Assembly: GCA_964400735.1 (NCBI GenBank)
Contig: CAYNVQ010000001.1
Span: 930,001 to 994,000, forward strand
Length of the DNA: 64,000 nt
Direction of reading: 5' to 3'
Origin: CAYNVQ01 sp964400735
GTDB lineage: Bacteria > Acidobacteriota > Aminicenantia > Aminicenantales > Aminicenantaceae
This document shows positions 53,575-62,745 of the stretch, in pieces. Every line of letters starts with the position of its first letter. Within the stretch, counting starts at the first letter, position 1. The position numbers and the translations under genes are program-made. A model generated the notes under the pieces. That model ran no database searches. It was given only the letters and a program-made list of their open reading frames with translations, and was not told the DNA's origin.

Positions 53575-54183
53575 ATGCCGGGCAGTATCGCTCATCCGTT
53601 TAAGGTAACGTTCAAACGGAAAAATTCAGCGATAGGCCTAAACGGAACTTCGGTTATGGAAGAGAACCGGAAGGAAATCTGGGAGAAATTCTATGAGAAT
53701 TACTCCCGTTCCTTCTGGTTTTATATCTATAAAATCTGCGGCGACCAACACCTGGCGGACGATATCTACCAGGAATCCTTCTTCAAGTTCCTCAAGGCCA
53801 AACCGGACATCCAGAACGAGAAACACATGCAGGTCTACCTGTACAGGATCGCTTACCGGCTCCTGGTGGATAGAATACGAAGGGTTAAAGTCGAAAAAAG
53901 GGCATTCGAAAAGGAACAGCACGCTTTTATGAGAAACATTCAAAAGGAAGGACCACAGTCGAAAATCCAAATTTCTTTAGACATAAAAAAAACATTCAAA
54001 AAACTCAAGCCCAGAGAAAGGATGATTCTCTGGCTGGCCTATGTCGAGGGCTACAGCTACGAGGAGATCGCAGAGATGACAGAAACGAAGGAAAACAGCC
54101 TGAAAGTCCAGCTCTTCCGGGCAAGGGAAAAATTGGCCAAAATATTGAAGATGCAAGAGTTTCAGGGGAGGACAGCGTCATGA
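53575..54183 (+). CDS. ECF-type RNA polymerase sigma factor
   Basis: 202 aa (an ATG at 53656 would give 175 aa, closer to the family average). Region 2: FYENYSRSFWFYIYKICGDQ, then LADDIYQESFFKFLKA. Region 4: LKPRERMILWLAYVEGYSYE, then EIAEMTETKENSLKVQLFRA. It directs RNA polymerase to a small regulon and overlaps the anti-sigma gene by 4 nt. Confidence 0.92.
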   Translation: MPGSIAHPFKVTFKRKNSAIGLNGTSVMEENRKEIWEKFYENYSRSFWFYIYKICGDQHLADDIYQESFFKFLKAKPDIQNEKHMQVYLYRIAYRLLVDRIRRVKVEKRAFEKEQHAFMRNIQKEGPQSKIQISLDIKKTFKKLKPRERMILWLAYVEGYSYEEIAEMTETKENSLKVQLFRAREKLAKILKMQEFQGRTAS

Positions 54184-54659
54184 AAAAAAAGATTTGTCCA
54201 TCGGAAAAACGGGTTTTGGAGGGTCTTAAAACGGGAAAACTGAGCCCGGAACTCCAAAGTCATTTGGCAGAATGCCCCGTGTGTCAAGATGTGGCGGCTG
54301 TTTATGAATGGATGAACCGATTTAAAGAGAAAGCCTGGAAAATAGATATGGCGCAAAAAGATCTTCCCAGTGCGGAGGCTATATGGAATCGAGTTTATGG
54401 CAGGAAAAGACCAGACAGAAAACTGGTGAAAAGGGCTTTGAGACCCATTCTGTATACCCAGGTGCTTTATTACGGCGTGATGACCGCAGGAATCATCTTT
54501 CTGGCGCTCTGGGGGGGCAACAAGATCGGAAAAATAGTCGACCTCAAACCTTTGGCGCAGATTCTGCCTTACATCTTCATTCCCGCATCGTTCGTGGTGA
54601 TCTCACTCCTCTTCTGTACACTTCTCGTCGCCTTCGAAAAACGCAGAAAACCCATTTAA
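54180..54659 (+). CDS. Anti-sigma factor, zinc-finger type, membrane-bound
   Basis: 159 aa. The N-terminal zinc-binding anti-sigma motif HLAECPVCQD (HxxxCxxC) lies at about 28-37. Two C-terminal helices follow (VLYYGVMTAGIIFLALW and ILPYIFIPASFVVISLLFCT). It should hold the co-encoded ECF factor at the membrane. Start codon overlaps the sigma stop (ATGA). Confidence 0.88.
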   Translation: MKKKICPSEKRVLEGLKTGKLSPELQSHLAECPVCQDVAAVYEWMNRFKEKAWKIDMAQKDLPSAEAIWNRVYGRKRPDRKLVKRALRPILYTQVLYYGVMTAGIIFLALWGGNKIGKIVDLKPLAQILPYIFIPASFVVISLLFCTLLVAFEKRRKPI

Positions 54660-54783
54660 TCGGGGACAGGATACTCTGGCACCTTTTTCCCATTGTATAT
54701 TTTCGCCACAGACTTCATTAAATCCGAGTGGATATTTAAAAAAGAGATCCGCCCAAAAATTTTGACTCCTCAAAAGAGATGCG

Positions 54784-55953
54784 CTATTTTGCACGCATGT
54801 GGCGTTTTGTAAAAAGCCAGATCCCTACAGCAAAATAGATGATCGATAATAAGATTATAGCGCTCATGTCGACAAGCACATCGCCCAACCCCGCGCCCCG
54901 ATTCAGGATCTTTCCGAAGGCTGCTATGGAATGGGTCGTGGGAAGAACTTCATTGACATTTATGGTGTATCCGCCCAGAGAAACTAGCTTCAGGGATGGA
55001 ATCGGGAACATGCCTCCAGAGAAAAACATCAGGATAAAGAACGGGAAGCATCCGATGGTCATCAGATCGAATATCGTTCGCAGCAGAGCGGCAACCAAAA
55101 CACTGATGGCGATCATCGCTACACACGAAAGGGCAGAAACCACTGCCAATGCCGGCAGGGCCCCCTCCGTTTGGTATCCCAAGGCAACCGCCGTCAGGTA
55201 AGTCAAACCCACCGCCAGCATTCCGATTATCACTTGGGTCAAACTCACAGCCGACAGCCACTCGGTTACGGTCATGTTCGAGATACGCAAACGGACGATG
55301 GTTCCCTTATCTTTTTCTTTAATAAAGGTCGCGGCTGCCGTGAACATCAACATCATCAGGGCCAGGCCCAGAAGCGCGGGCATATAAAGATCGAAATCGG
55401 TAAGCGATCCTAAGGGAGAAAGGCTCTCTGTTTCGAATTCCAGAGGACTTTGTAAACCTGACCATTTAGCTGTGAACTGATAGGCGAGAGAATCGGACCA
55501 GGCTGCCGCCATGATGGACTTGGGATTGGCCGGATCACCATGCGTTCTGACTACAGCCGGAGCCGGCCTCTCTCCCCTTTTATAATCCATAATGATTTGA
55601 GAGAAATTTGCCGGTATTTCCACAATCAGGTCTACGGATTTATTCTTTAAGCGATTCTGTGCCTCTGCCATATTCAAAACTCGTGAAACCTTAAGAGCTA
55701 TTGCCTCATTTTGATCCGTGAAACTTTCTAATTCAGATATCAATGTCTGGCCGCCATTGAAAAGCGTTCCGTCCTTAAAAGTCACTCCTCGATCATAGTT
55801 GACAAAGGCCACCCGGTATATTTCCTTGGCTTCTCCAAAATAAAGATACATCAAAACCACGAAAAAGGGAGCAAAAGTGAGGCCCAGAATGAGAACCTTC
55901 CAATCCCTGAAATTTTCGATAATCGATTTCTTGAACAATGGGTATAATCTCAT
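54784..55953 (-). CDS. ABC-2 type permease of a TetR-controlled exporter
   Basis: 389 aa. One N-terminal helix, an extracytoplasmic domain (~45-185), then five helices from LYMPALLGLALMMLMFTAAA with the KEKDKGTIVRLRISNMTVTE elbow. It is the last gene of a tetR-ATPase-permease operon and overlaps the ATPase gene by 4 nt. It probably exports a drug or lipid-like compound. Confidence 0.9.
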   Translation of the reverse strand: MRLYPLFKKSIIENFRDWKVLILGLTFAPFFVVLMYLYFGEAKEIYRVAFVNYDRGVTFKDGTLFNGGQTLISELESFTDQNEAIALKVSRVLNMAEAQNRLKNKSVDLIVEIPANFSQIIMDYKRGERPAPAVVRTHGDPANPKSIMAAAWSDSLAYQFTAKWSGLQSPLEFETESLSPLGSLTDFDLYMPALLGLALMMLMFTAAATFIKEKDKGTIVRLRISNMTVTEWLSAVSLTQVIIGMLAVGLTYLTAVALGYQTEGALPALAVVSALSCVAMIAISVLVAALLRTIFDLMTIGCFPFFILMFFSGGMFPIPSLKLVSLGGYTINVNEVLPTTHSIAAFGKILNRGAGLGDVLVDMSAIILLSIIYFAVGIWLFTKRHMRAK

Positions 55954-56912
55954 TCTCGTAACCTCCTTCCGGTCAGGGCAATAAACACATCTTCGAGCGT
56001 TTTCTTACGGATGGTCAGATCTTCGATTATCAGCCCTTGCTGCCGGAATCTCTCCATTATTTCGGGGAGGGCTTCAGGAATGTTAATCCCGACTACTCGA
56101 AGGGTTCCTTGCTGAAAGTCGAGGCGGCGCAGTTCTTCAGGGAGAATTTGTTTTAGACGAGCTAATCCATCTTCTTGATAGCTTGAAAGCTTTATCTCCA
56201 GGATATCTCCTTCTCCGACATGTTTTTTCAGATTCGCCGGTGCATCGAGCACGAGCAGCTTGCCATGGTCGATAATTCCGATACGCTCGGCCATACGATC
56301 GGCCTCATCCATATCGTGCGTCGTGAGAATTATGGTCTTTTTCCTTGCCAGGGATTTGATATATTCCCTCACCAACACCCGGCTCTGGGGATCGAGGCCT
56401 GCCTGAGGCTCGTCCAGAATTAAAATTAGAGGATCATGGACCAAGGCCAAGGCGATATTCAGCCGGCGCTTCATTCCTCCTGATAGCGTCCTGGCCAGCT
56501 TGTTCTTTTTATTCTCCAAACCAAATATCCCTAGCAGCTCTAGAGCCCTTTTCTTCGAATCAATCCTCGATACATCATAGATTCTGGCCGTAAATTCCAG
56601 CTGTTCCTGACACGTCAGCGATTCCCAAATCACGATATCCTGCGGACAAAGGCCCAACATTTTTTTGCACGCCCTGTAATTTTCTGTAAGGGGATGGCCA
56701 TCGATCTTTATTTCGCCTGTATCGCTTTTTAAAAGTCCGCACACCATGCTGATTGTCGTGGTCTTCCCCGCACCATTCGGCCCCAGGAATCCGAATATCT
56801 CGCCCCGAAAGATATCTAAAGAGAGATTCTCGACCGCCATCAAATCGCCATACGATTTCCTCAGGCCGGTCACACTTAGGGCAATATCTCGGTTAGCTGC
56901 GTGCATGATCAT
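55950..56912 (-). CDS. ABC transporter ATPase of a TetR-controlled exporter
   Basis: 320 aa. Walker A GPNGAGKTT, signature LSGGMKRRL, Walker B LILDEPQAGLDP, His loop TTHDMDEA. The C-terminal tail is as in drug/lipid-export ATPases (DrrA-like). It overlaps tetR and the permease gene by 4 nt each, so the three are translated as a unit. Confidence 0.93.
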   Translation of the reverse strand: MIMHAANRDIALSVTGLRKSYGDLMAVENLSLDIFRGEIFGFLGPNGAGKTTTISMVCGLLKSDTGEIKIDGHPLTENYRACKKMLGLCPQDIVIWESLTCQEQLEFTARIYDVSRIDSKKRALELLGIFGLENKKNKLARTLSGGMKRRLNIALALVHDPLILILDEPQAGLDPQSRVLVREYIKSLARKKTIILTTHDMDEADRMAERIGIIDHGKLLVLDAPANLKKHVGEGDILEIKLSSYQEDGLARLKQILPEELRRLDFQQGTLRVVGINIPEALPEIMERFRQQGLIIEDLTIRKKTLEDVFIALTGRRLRE

Positions 56913-57529
56913 TCCTCCTCGATTTTCTGTGATTTGACAGAACCGTTTCGCAAATTCTGGATGAATTTATCTTGAAAAATCGGGACGATTTTGCCGGCAT
57001 CGATGTTTTTATCCATCATCATATACATAACGATTCCATCGACAGCGGCCATCATGGTCAGGGCGCTTTCGTAAGCGGGATGTGAGATAAATTCTCCCGA
57101 ATCGATTCCCCGCTGATAGAGGTCTTGGAAAAAACCGAGCGTATTTTCGGCGTAGTTCTCATACATCTCCCCAAGCGACGGATTATCCAATAGTTTGGCG
57201 AAAGAAAGAGTGTAGAAAACCATTTCCCTTTTGTGTCCCAACCAGTATTCGAGATAATTCTTGATATAAGAGGATAAGCCCTCGCTGGCGCTGGTTTTTT
57301 GGCTGGCCTCCTCCATTATCCTGTAGACAGGCTCATTCAACTTTTGGTTGGCCAGGAGTAGAATTTCATCTTTGCTGCTGAAATGGTGGTAAAGGCCGCC
57401 TTTGCTGATGCCTGCCCTTAGGGCAATGGCCTCCATCGTTGTGCCATCGTAGCCTTTTTCCAAGAATTCATCGACGGCAGCCTGGACGATATCTCCCACG
57501 CGCTCATCTTTAGCTCTTTTTTTAGTCAT
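56909..57529 (-). CDS. TetR family repressor of the adjacent ABC exporter
   Basis: 206 aa from ATG 57529, which has GGGAGAG upstream; a longer start would run through the operator. N-terminal HTH: VGDIVQAAVDEFLEKGYDGT, then TMEAIALRAGISKGGLYHHF. The C-terminal ligand domain is divergent. A 13-bp palindrome 23 bp upstream is its likely binding site. First gene of the operon. Confidence 0.92.
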   Translation of the reverse strand: MTKKRAKDERVGDIVQAAVDEFLEKGYDGTTMEAIALRAGISKGGLYHHFSSKDEILLLANQKLNEPVYRIMEEASQKTSASEGLSSYIKNYLEYWLGHKREMVFYTLSFAKLLDNPSLGEMYENYAENTLGFFQDLYQRGIDSGEFISHPAYESALTMMAAVDGIVMYMMMDKNIDAGKIVPIFQDKFIQNLRNGSVKSQKIEEE

Positions 57530-57551
57530 GATTCTCTCCCAGACAAAACAT

Positions 57552-57564
57552 ACCGACGGTCGGT
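57552..57564. promoter_or_regulatory. Palindromic TetR-type operator
   Basis: ACCGAC-G-GTCGGT, perfect 6-bp arms, 23 bp before the tetR start in an otherwise A/T-rich region. Size and GC-rich arms are usual for TetR operators. Confidence 0.65.
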
Positions 57565-57753
57565 TTTTTAATTGTACAACAATATTTTGCATATGTAAAC
57601 CTTCAGGATTGAATTATTTTGCTTCTAACCGAATTGGCGATAAAAAAACTGGTCTATTATTTGATTTTATGAGTAAGCATTTCTCTCAGATAAAGAGGGC
57701 TAAGAAGGCTACGATAAAGATTTATTTGCAAATCCGAACAAACAAATCAACAG

Positions 57754-59034
57754 CTACTGAGCAGCACTGTCAGCTTGGGCTTGAGCTACTTTCGTCGGCA
57801 GCTCCAGACCGAGCTTTTGCTTGCGGTTAGCTCCCAGAAGAAGGATCGAAAAAACGAGCCCTATGAATCCGAGCGAGGCGAACATGATCTCCATGTTTGT
57901 GTAGGTATCCCCTGACCAATCTACGATCTTCCCTGCAAGCAGCGGAAATAAAAACAAGCCAAACATCTGGACCCACGCGATCAGACCGAAAGCCGTCCCT
58001 AGGAGTTTTTCTTTGACCAGTATAGGAATAGCCGGCCAGAGGGCTGCTGGTACGAGCGAGAACGAAACGCCTAAAATCAGAAAAGAAATCGCCGGAGGAA
58101 GCATGGTCAGTCCCAAGATTAAATGGGCAGGCACAATCAGCAGGGAACCCATGACCATTATCTTCCCTCTTTTGCCGAACTTATCGATAAGGAGCCCGAG
58201 AAGCGGCGTGAAGATCATCGAGGCGGTCATGATATAGGATGTGTATTGTCCTCCCTTGGCTGCCGTCATCCCGAACTTCATCTGGAGAAACCGTGTCGCA
58301 TGATTGGCAAAAGGAAAAATGGCCGAATAAAAAGTCATACAAAGGATACTGATATACCAGAAGGCCGAGCTCAGCTTCAACACATCCTTCACGACGATCT
58401 TATCCTCCACTTCCGCCTTTATCTTCTTATCCACATCCTTGTCGATTATCAGATAGATCAAAAACAAGACAAATGAAACGAACATCACTATAGCTCCGGC
58501 CCACACTGACCAGCGCCATGTGCCGGTCCAATTGGCTATCTGAGCGGCCGAATTAAAAGCTAGAATGGTGCCGAGCCTCATCACGGTGATATTCAAACCG
58601 TAGGCAAAACCTAATTCTTTCCCTTTAAACCAGCGCGCAATCACCTTATTTGTCACCAGCAAAGTCGACTCGGACCCGAAACCGAAGATCATTCTTCCGA
58701 TGAGCATGACAATGAACGACTTTCCGGCACCAAGAGAAGTGACGACCGATCCCAGCAGTATAAGGAAGACGTATAAAGTCCCTGCCTTTCTTATCCCGAA
58801 ACGATCCAGGAGAAAACCGGCAATAACCAGGAGAAAAAGGAGATTGGGAAGGGAATAAAAGGAAAAGAGCAGGCCGAATTTAGCATTGTCGATTCCCATA
58901 TCCTTCTGGATAAAATCATTTATCGGGCTCAAGGAATCGTAAATATAGTAAGACCCGAACATCACCAAGCTGACCACCAGAAGGATCAGCCAGCGCCACC
59001 AGTGTTTTTGCTCTTTTTTGGCTTTGTTATTCAT
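57754..59034 (-). CDS. Major facilitator superfamily transporter
   Basis: 426 aa, twelve membrane helices. Helix 2-3 motif DRFGIRKAG and the matching second-half DKFGKRGK are the MFS A-motifs. GRMIFGFGSES lies in helix 4-5. The pattern resembles the MFSD1/nitrate-type branch. Substrate unknown. Its promoter is at 59111-59139. Confidence 0.9.
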   Translation of the reverse strand: MNNKAKKEQKHWWRWLILLVVSLVMFGSYYIYDSLSPINDFIQKDMGIDNAKFGLLFSFYSLPNLLFLLVIAGFLLDRFGIRKAGTLYVFLILLGSVVTSLGAGKSFIVMLIGRMIFGFGSESTLLVTNKVIARWFKGKELGFAYGLNITVMRLGTILAFNSAAQIANWTGTWRWSVWAGAIVMFVSFVLFLIYLIIDKDVDKKIKAEVEDKIVVKDVLKLSSAFWYISILCMTFYSAIFPFANHATRFLQMKFGMTAAKGGQYTSYIMTASMIFTPLLGLLIDKFGKRGKIMVMGSLLIVPAHLILGLTMLPPAISFLILGVSFSLVPAALWPAIPILVKEKLLGTAFGLIAWVQMFGLFLFPLLAGKIVDWSGDTYTNMEIMFASLGFIGLVFSILLLGANRKQKLGLELPTKVAQAQADSAAQ

Positions 59035-59110
59035 TCAGCACTCTCCAGAAGAATTTTTCTCCATTTTGGAACTTTCCTCAATATTCACCTTTTTAAGAAA
59101 GTTCAGTGAA

Positions 59111-59139
59111 TTGATATCATAGTGTAGGAATTGCGTCAA
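59111..59139 (-). promoter_or_regulatory. Promoter of the MFS transporter gene
   Basis: Minus-strand TTGACG (59139-59134), 17-bp spacer, TATCAA (59116-59111), about 75 bp before the start. Confidence 0.45.
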
Positions 59140-59203
59140 ATAAGAAGTGACAGAGTTAGACTCTTCTTTTAAAGAGTTGAAAGACAATAAACGCAGAACC
59201 TTT

Positions 59204-59983
59204 TTATTTTTTGACTAGGCTGAGAGTGGAGACATCATATCCTTCTTCCTCGCCGTTATTACAAAACTCAGCTAAAAGGATACGAACCGTCGCCGGCACC
59301 TGTATTCCTAATCTATTCAAGGGCAGCGCCATCTCTATTCCATCCGGGCCATGGGCGATGAGCGAGCCTTGTCTTGTTGTGTTTTGGCTAAAGGTCCCAA
59401 GCCCCGAAAAACTTTCTCCCTCGGCCATATAAAGCTCATAGCCCACATACATCGTCGTCTCTCCTGACCATGTCTCGTATCCGAGAGGAATCCACACTCT
59501 CACCTCATATCCCTTATATTTTTCCGAATCCCATAACAATATATAGGTTCCTCCCGTAGCCGGATCGTTGTCCGTATCAAAATATAAATCACCCACGACA
59601 CCACCAGATTTATCGATTTTGAACCGCTCTTCGAGGGTTGGAGAGCATTTCATGAACACATAAAGATACTGATCGTCATTCTTGAAGTAGACCTGTTTAA
59701 TATCTATGTTGGTCTCATTTGAACCTTGTCCTTCAACTCCGCCTTCATCCCATAAGGGTTCAACGCCGTCCCAATCCTCAAAGCTTCCGTCGAGCTTGAA
59801 AAGATATTGATTTACGGCTGCCTCAGCCTCCTCTGCAACATCTCCACTTTTATCGGCAGCTTGGGAGACGACCTCTTCACTTGCTTGATCTGCCGCTTGA
59901 TTTGACTGAGAACAGGCTGCAGAAAAAACAAGAAAAAGCGTTAGGAAAATAAAGCCCAAAAAAGATTTGTGTCGAGAAGACAT
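59204..59983 (-). CDS. Lipoprotein with CBM9/DOMON-like sugar-binding fold
   Basis: 259 aa from ATG 59983 (GAGGAGGG upstream). Lipobox SAAC. An Ala/Glu/Gln-rich linker follows, then a beta-sandwich with FKLDGSFEDWDGVEPLW, YFKNDDQYLYVFMKC and DLYFDTDNDPATGG, the pattern of family 9 carbohydrate-binding/DOMON-like modules. The Asp-rich loop (DTDNDPATGG) probably binds calcium. It resembles the middle domain of the protein at 30062. Confidence 0.75.
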   Translation of the reverse strand: MSSRHKSFLGFIFLTLFLVFSAACSQSNQAADQASEEVVSQAADKSGDVAEEAEAAVNQYLFKLDGSFEDWDGVEPLWDEGGVEGQGSNETNIDIKQVYFKNDDQYLYVFMKCSPTLEERFKIDKSGGVVGDLYFDTDNDPATGGTYILLWDSEKYKGYEVRVWIPLGYETWSGETTMYVGYELYMAEGESFSGLGTFSQNTTRQGSLIAHGPDGIEMALPLNRLGIQVPATVRILLAEFCNNGEEEGYDVSTLSLVKK

Positions 59984-60108
59984 AATTCCCTCCTCTTCGT
60001 AAAATTTAAATAGGGGAACGCCATAATCACCTCTAAATTCCGTCTTCATATAGAAGAGGCGAAAAACCGCTTATCTCTCTCACTGTCTGTGAGTATTTGT
60101 CGTTTCGC

Positions 60109-61437
60109 TCATTCTTCCTGGATCTTATCCAGAGCCCTTCTTGCCGTTTTCCGCAGACGATCATCATCATCCTTTAAGGCTTCGAAGAGTGCAGGAACGG
60201 CCTCGTTTGCATTCGCTCCCAGGCTTTCGAGAGCATCTGCGGCAGCTAAACGGCACCACTTATCCTCATCCTTTAAAGCTTTTGCGAGTTCGGGAACTAC
60301 CTCCTTTGCGTCTTCGCCCATCTTGCCGAGCGCACGAATCGCTGTATTCCGGACGATGCTTTGATTATCTTTCAAACCTTCTGAAAAAACCTTAAGGCTC
60401 TTTACAGAATAGGAACTATCCATTTTCATGAGTGATGCCGCCGCAGTGACGCGTAAAAAGGCGTCCTCGCTGGACAATGCTTCAGAAAGAGCAGGAATAG
60501 CCGCCCTCACATCTGCCCTTATCCTTCCCAGAGTATCAGCCGCAGCCGCACGCACTTTCGTCACTTCCTGTCGATTTTCGAGGACATCGAGGAGAGCCTG
60601 AGCAGCTTCGTCTCCTGGATCGATGGAACCCAGCTTCTGTGCGGCAAGCCACCTTATATCCTCATCCTGATCTTTAAGGGCCTCAATAAGAGAAGGCTCT
60701 GCTTTCCATGCTTCATGGCCGATCATGCCCACAGCTATGATGGCTTCGATTCTTTCGCTCTGATCTTGAGAGTTCAACAATTCCATCCAGTGGCTCAAAG
60801 GCTGTCCTTTGTAGACTGGCTCTTCCCCTATTTTCTCTTCGAGCTTTTCTCTCTTCCTTTGCTTCGCCTTCTTTTTGATTTCCACCATATCGATGGTTTT
60901 GGCGGTTCTTCCTGTCAACCGCAAGGAGAGTTTCCTTTGGTAACCAGAATCACTATCCCGACTCACCTTGATCCTTCGGCCATCCTTCGTGGTCAGATAA
61001 AGAGTGTAAACATTTTTGTAATAAGTTTTTTCTCTGGGATACGAAAAGCCTGAACGAGAATGACTGCGGTATGTATACTCTACTACATCGCGTTCGATCT
61101 CGGCTCCTTCCACCTGGTTTGCCTTTATCGTCAAATTCTTCCAGGGTCTCAGTCTGCTTGTATAGGTCAATACCTTTGATGTCTCTTCAAATATCCACCG
61201 TTCTTTGTCAAAAAATGCAAAAACAGCTATCCCAAACCCGCTAGCAGCACCAACAGCAAAAAGCATGTCAACAATGAGGCCTTCTTTAACAAGAATAAAA
61301 GCGAGCAAAAAGAATCCTCCGATGATTGTAAAGCATCCAAGGCTAGCAATCCTCGAGCCTTTGGTTTCCAGGATCATCCTGTCCTTTGAGTCCTCGACGA
61401 CTGTATACTTCAGAACTGCTCTATCTCCTTTAGCCAT
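60109..61437 (-). CDS. Membrane-anchored HEAT-repeat protein
   Basis: 442 aa from ATG 61437 with AAGGAG upstream. Two hydrophobic helices near residues 30-75 (IASLGCFTIIGGFFLLAFIL) anchor it. A beta-rich PH-like segment follows (~85-190). From ~225 on come six or more HEAT/PBS-lyase-type repeats of ~32-37 residues, such as PSLIEALKDQDEDIRWLAAQ and PALFEALKDDDDRLRKTARR. It is probably a scaffold for protein contacts; no catalytic residues are seen. Confidence 0.85.
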   Translation of the reverse strand: MAKGDRAVLKYTVVEDSKDRMILETKGSRIASLGCFTIIGGFFLLAFILVKEGLIVDMLFAVGAASGFGIAVFAFFDKERWIFEETSKVLTYTSRLRPWKNLTIKANQVEGAEIERDVVEYTYRSHSRSGFSYPREKTYYKNVYTLYLTTKDGRRIKVSRDSDSGYQRKLSLRLTGRTAKTIDMVEIKKKAKQRKREKLEEKIGEEPVYKGQPLSHWMELLNSQDQSERIEAIIAVGMIGHEAWKAEPSLIEALKDQDEDIRWLAAQKLGSIDPGDEAAQALLDVLENRQEVTKVRAAAADTLGRIRADVRAAIPALSEALSSEDAFLRVTAAASLMKMDSSYSVKSLKVFSEGLKDNQSIVRNTAIRALGKMGEDAKEVVPELAKALKDEDKWCRLAAADALESLGANANEAVPALFEALKDDDDRLRKTARRALDKIQEE

Positions 61438-61546
61438 TGGCTTTCTCCTTATCTTTGTTCTGTCAGGAAAACACATTTCTCTTACTTAACCGACCTACTG
61501 ATATGCTCATTTTTAATCTCACAAATTTAGTTGAAAACTAGAGGTC

Positions 61547-62044
61547 CTACTTGATCGTAGGAGGAAATGCACTGTTCGAAACGACAACTTCACTAGGTAT
61601 CACGCTTTTGTTGAGGGCGATTGAGGTGCTCTGGTTCTGACTATCCAGCAGTTTATTTTGAGAATTTATAAAAAAAGTAATCTTCCCATTGGCATCGATG
61701 ACGATCGAGAGGCTCGTGCCGCTTTTTACAGGAGTCGGCCGAGGTTCCGCAAGTCCAAAACCTTTACTCAGGGCTTTTTGCGAGTCACTGATCTTCACGG
61801 AGAACGCGAATTTCATATCTCTCAGATTCCCGACTTGACCCAGATTATCACCGAGCCTCATCCCCATCTCCTGAAGAGTTCTTTTTGCCTTGGACAAAGC
61901 CCCAGTAGAGGGTTCTGGTTCATCCTCTTCCTGTCCCCAAAGATTTCCGTCCGAGGTTAAATATCCAGGTAGAATTCCGAGCATAGTTACGAACAAACCT
62001 ATTGAAATCCACAGAAATACAATTCTTTTCTGGAAAAATCTCAT
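61547..62044 (-). CDS. Exported protein of unknown function
   Basis: 165 aa with a signal peptide (IVFLWISIGLFVTMLGILPG). The mature part has a short helical region (ALSKAKRTLQEMGMRLGDNL) and a beta-rich end. No family is recognised. AGGAGG lies about 7 nt before the ATG. It is divergent from the second sigma factor gene, 142 bp away, and might be part of its regulon. Confidence 0.65.
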   Translation of the reverse strand: MRFFQKRIVFLWISIGLFVTMLGILPGYLTSDGNLWGQEEDEPEPSTGALSKAKRTLQEMGMRLGDNLGQVGNLRDMKFAFSVKISDSQKALSKGFGLAEPRPTPVKSGTSLSIVIDANGKITFFINSQNKLLDSQNQSTSIALNKSVIPSEVVVSNSAFPPTIK

Positions 62045-62134
62045 TCAAAGCCTCCTGCTATTATTTTTTTCCATTGCTCACTCACTTAGAAGAGCCAAAA
62101 TTTGGTTGACCTCTCTCATCACCAGTGGATATTT

Positions 62135-62163
62135 TTGATATTATGTTGGAAAAAGGATATAAT
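62135..62163 (+). promoter_or_regulatory. Near-consensus promoter of the second ECF sigma gene
   Basis: TTGATA (62135-62140), 17-bp spacer, TATAAT (62158-62163). The start would fall near 62170, leaving a leader of under 20 nt and no Shine-Dalgarno site before the ATG at 62187. Confidence 0.65.
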
Positions 62164-62186
62164 CAGGCTGATTTCTTGTTACCATC

Positions 62187-62735
62187 ATGGTTACGAAATC
62201 CGACAAAATCGAAGCCATCGATAAAGCTATCCAGGAATATTCTTTCCTCATCCGGGCAGCGATCCGTAAAACATCCCCCCAGATCGATGAATCCCAAATG
62301 GACGACATCGAGCAGGAAGTCAAGATCAAAATCTGGAAAGAAATCCTAAAAAGTGAGAAGAAAATTCTTAATTTGGGCTCTTATATATGGAAAGTTACCT
62401 ACACGACCACTTGCAGAATAATGAAAGATCTGTCAGCCGAGAGAAAAATGGCCAGAAGCCAAAATGAAGACGCGCAAAACATCGACCGGCGAATAACTAG
62501 CGATAAGAATTCGACACCGGAACATCACTTTGAAAAAAAGGAACTGATGGATATTATCAAAAAATCTATTGATTCGCTCATACACTCAAGACGAGCGGTC
62601 CTTAAGCTGTATCTCCTGGGCATGGACCATATGGAAATATCCGAATACTTTGGATGGAGTGAGGGAAAAGTGAGAAATCTCATCTCCCGCGGCCTTGAAG
62701 ATCTAAGAAAATCCCTCAGGCGCAAAGGTCTATAA
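62187..62735 (+). CDS. ECF-type RNA polymerase sigma factor (second)
   Basis: 182 aa. Region 2 is short and divergent (LIRAAIRKTSPQIDESQMDD, then IEQEVKIKIWKEIL). Region 4: IHSRRAVLKLYLLGMDHMEI, then SEYFGWSEGKVRNLISRGLE. The linker is basic. It is followed after 10 nt by a zinc-finger anti-sigma-like gene. The leader is very short and lacks a clear ribosome site. Confidence 0.88.
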   Translation: MVTKSDKIEAIDKAIQEYSFLIRAAIRKTSPQIDESQMDDIEQEVKIKIWKEILKSEKKILNLGSYIWKVTYTTTCRIMKDLSAERKMARSQNEDAQNIDRRITSDKNSTPEHHFEKKELMDIIKKSIDSLIHSRRAVLKLYLLGMDHMEISEYFGWSEGKVRNLISRGLEDLRKSLRRKGL

Positions 62736-62745
62736 GGAAAAGAGT

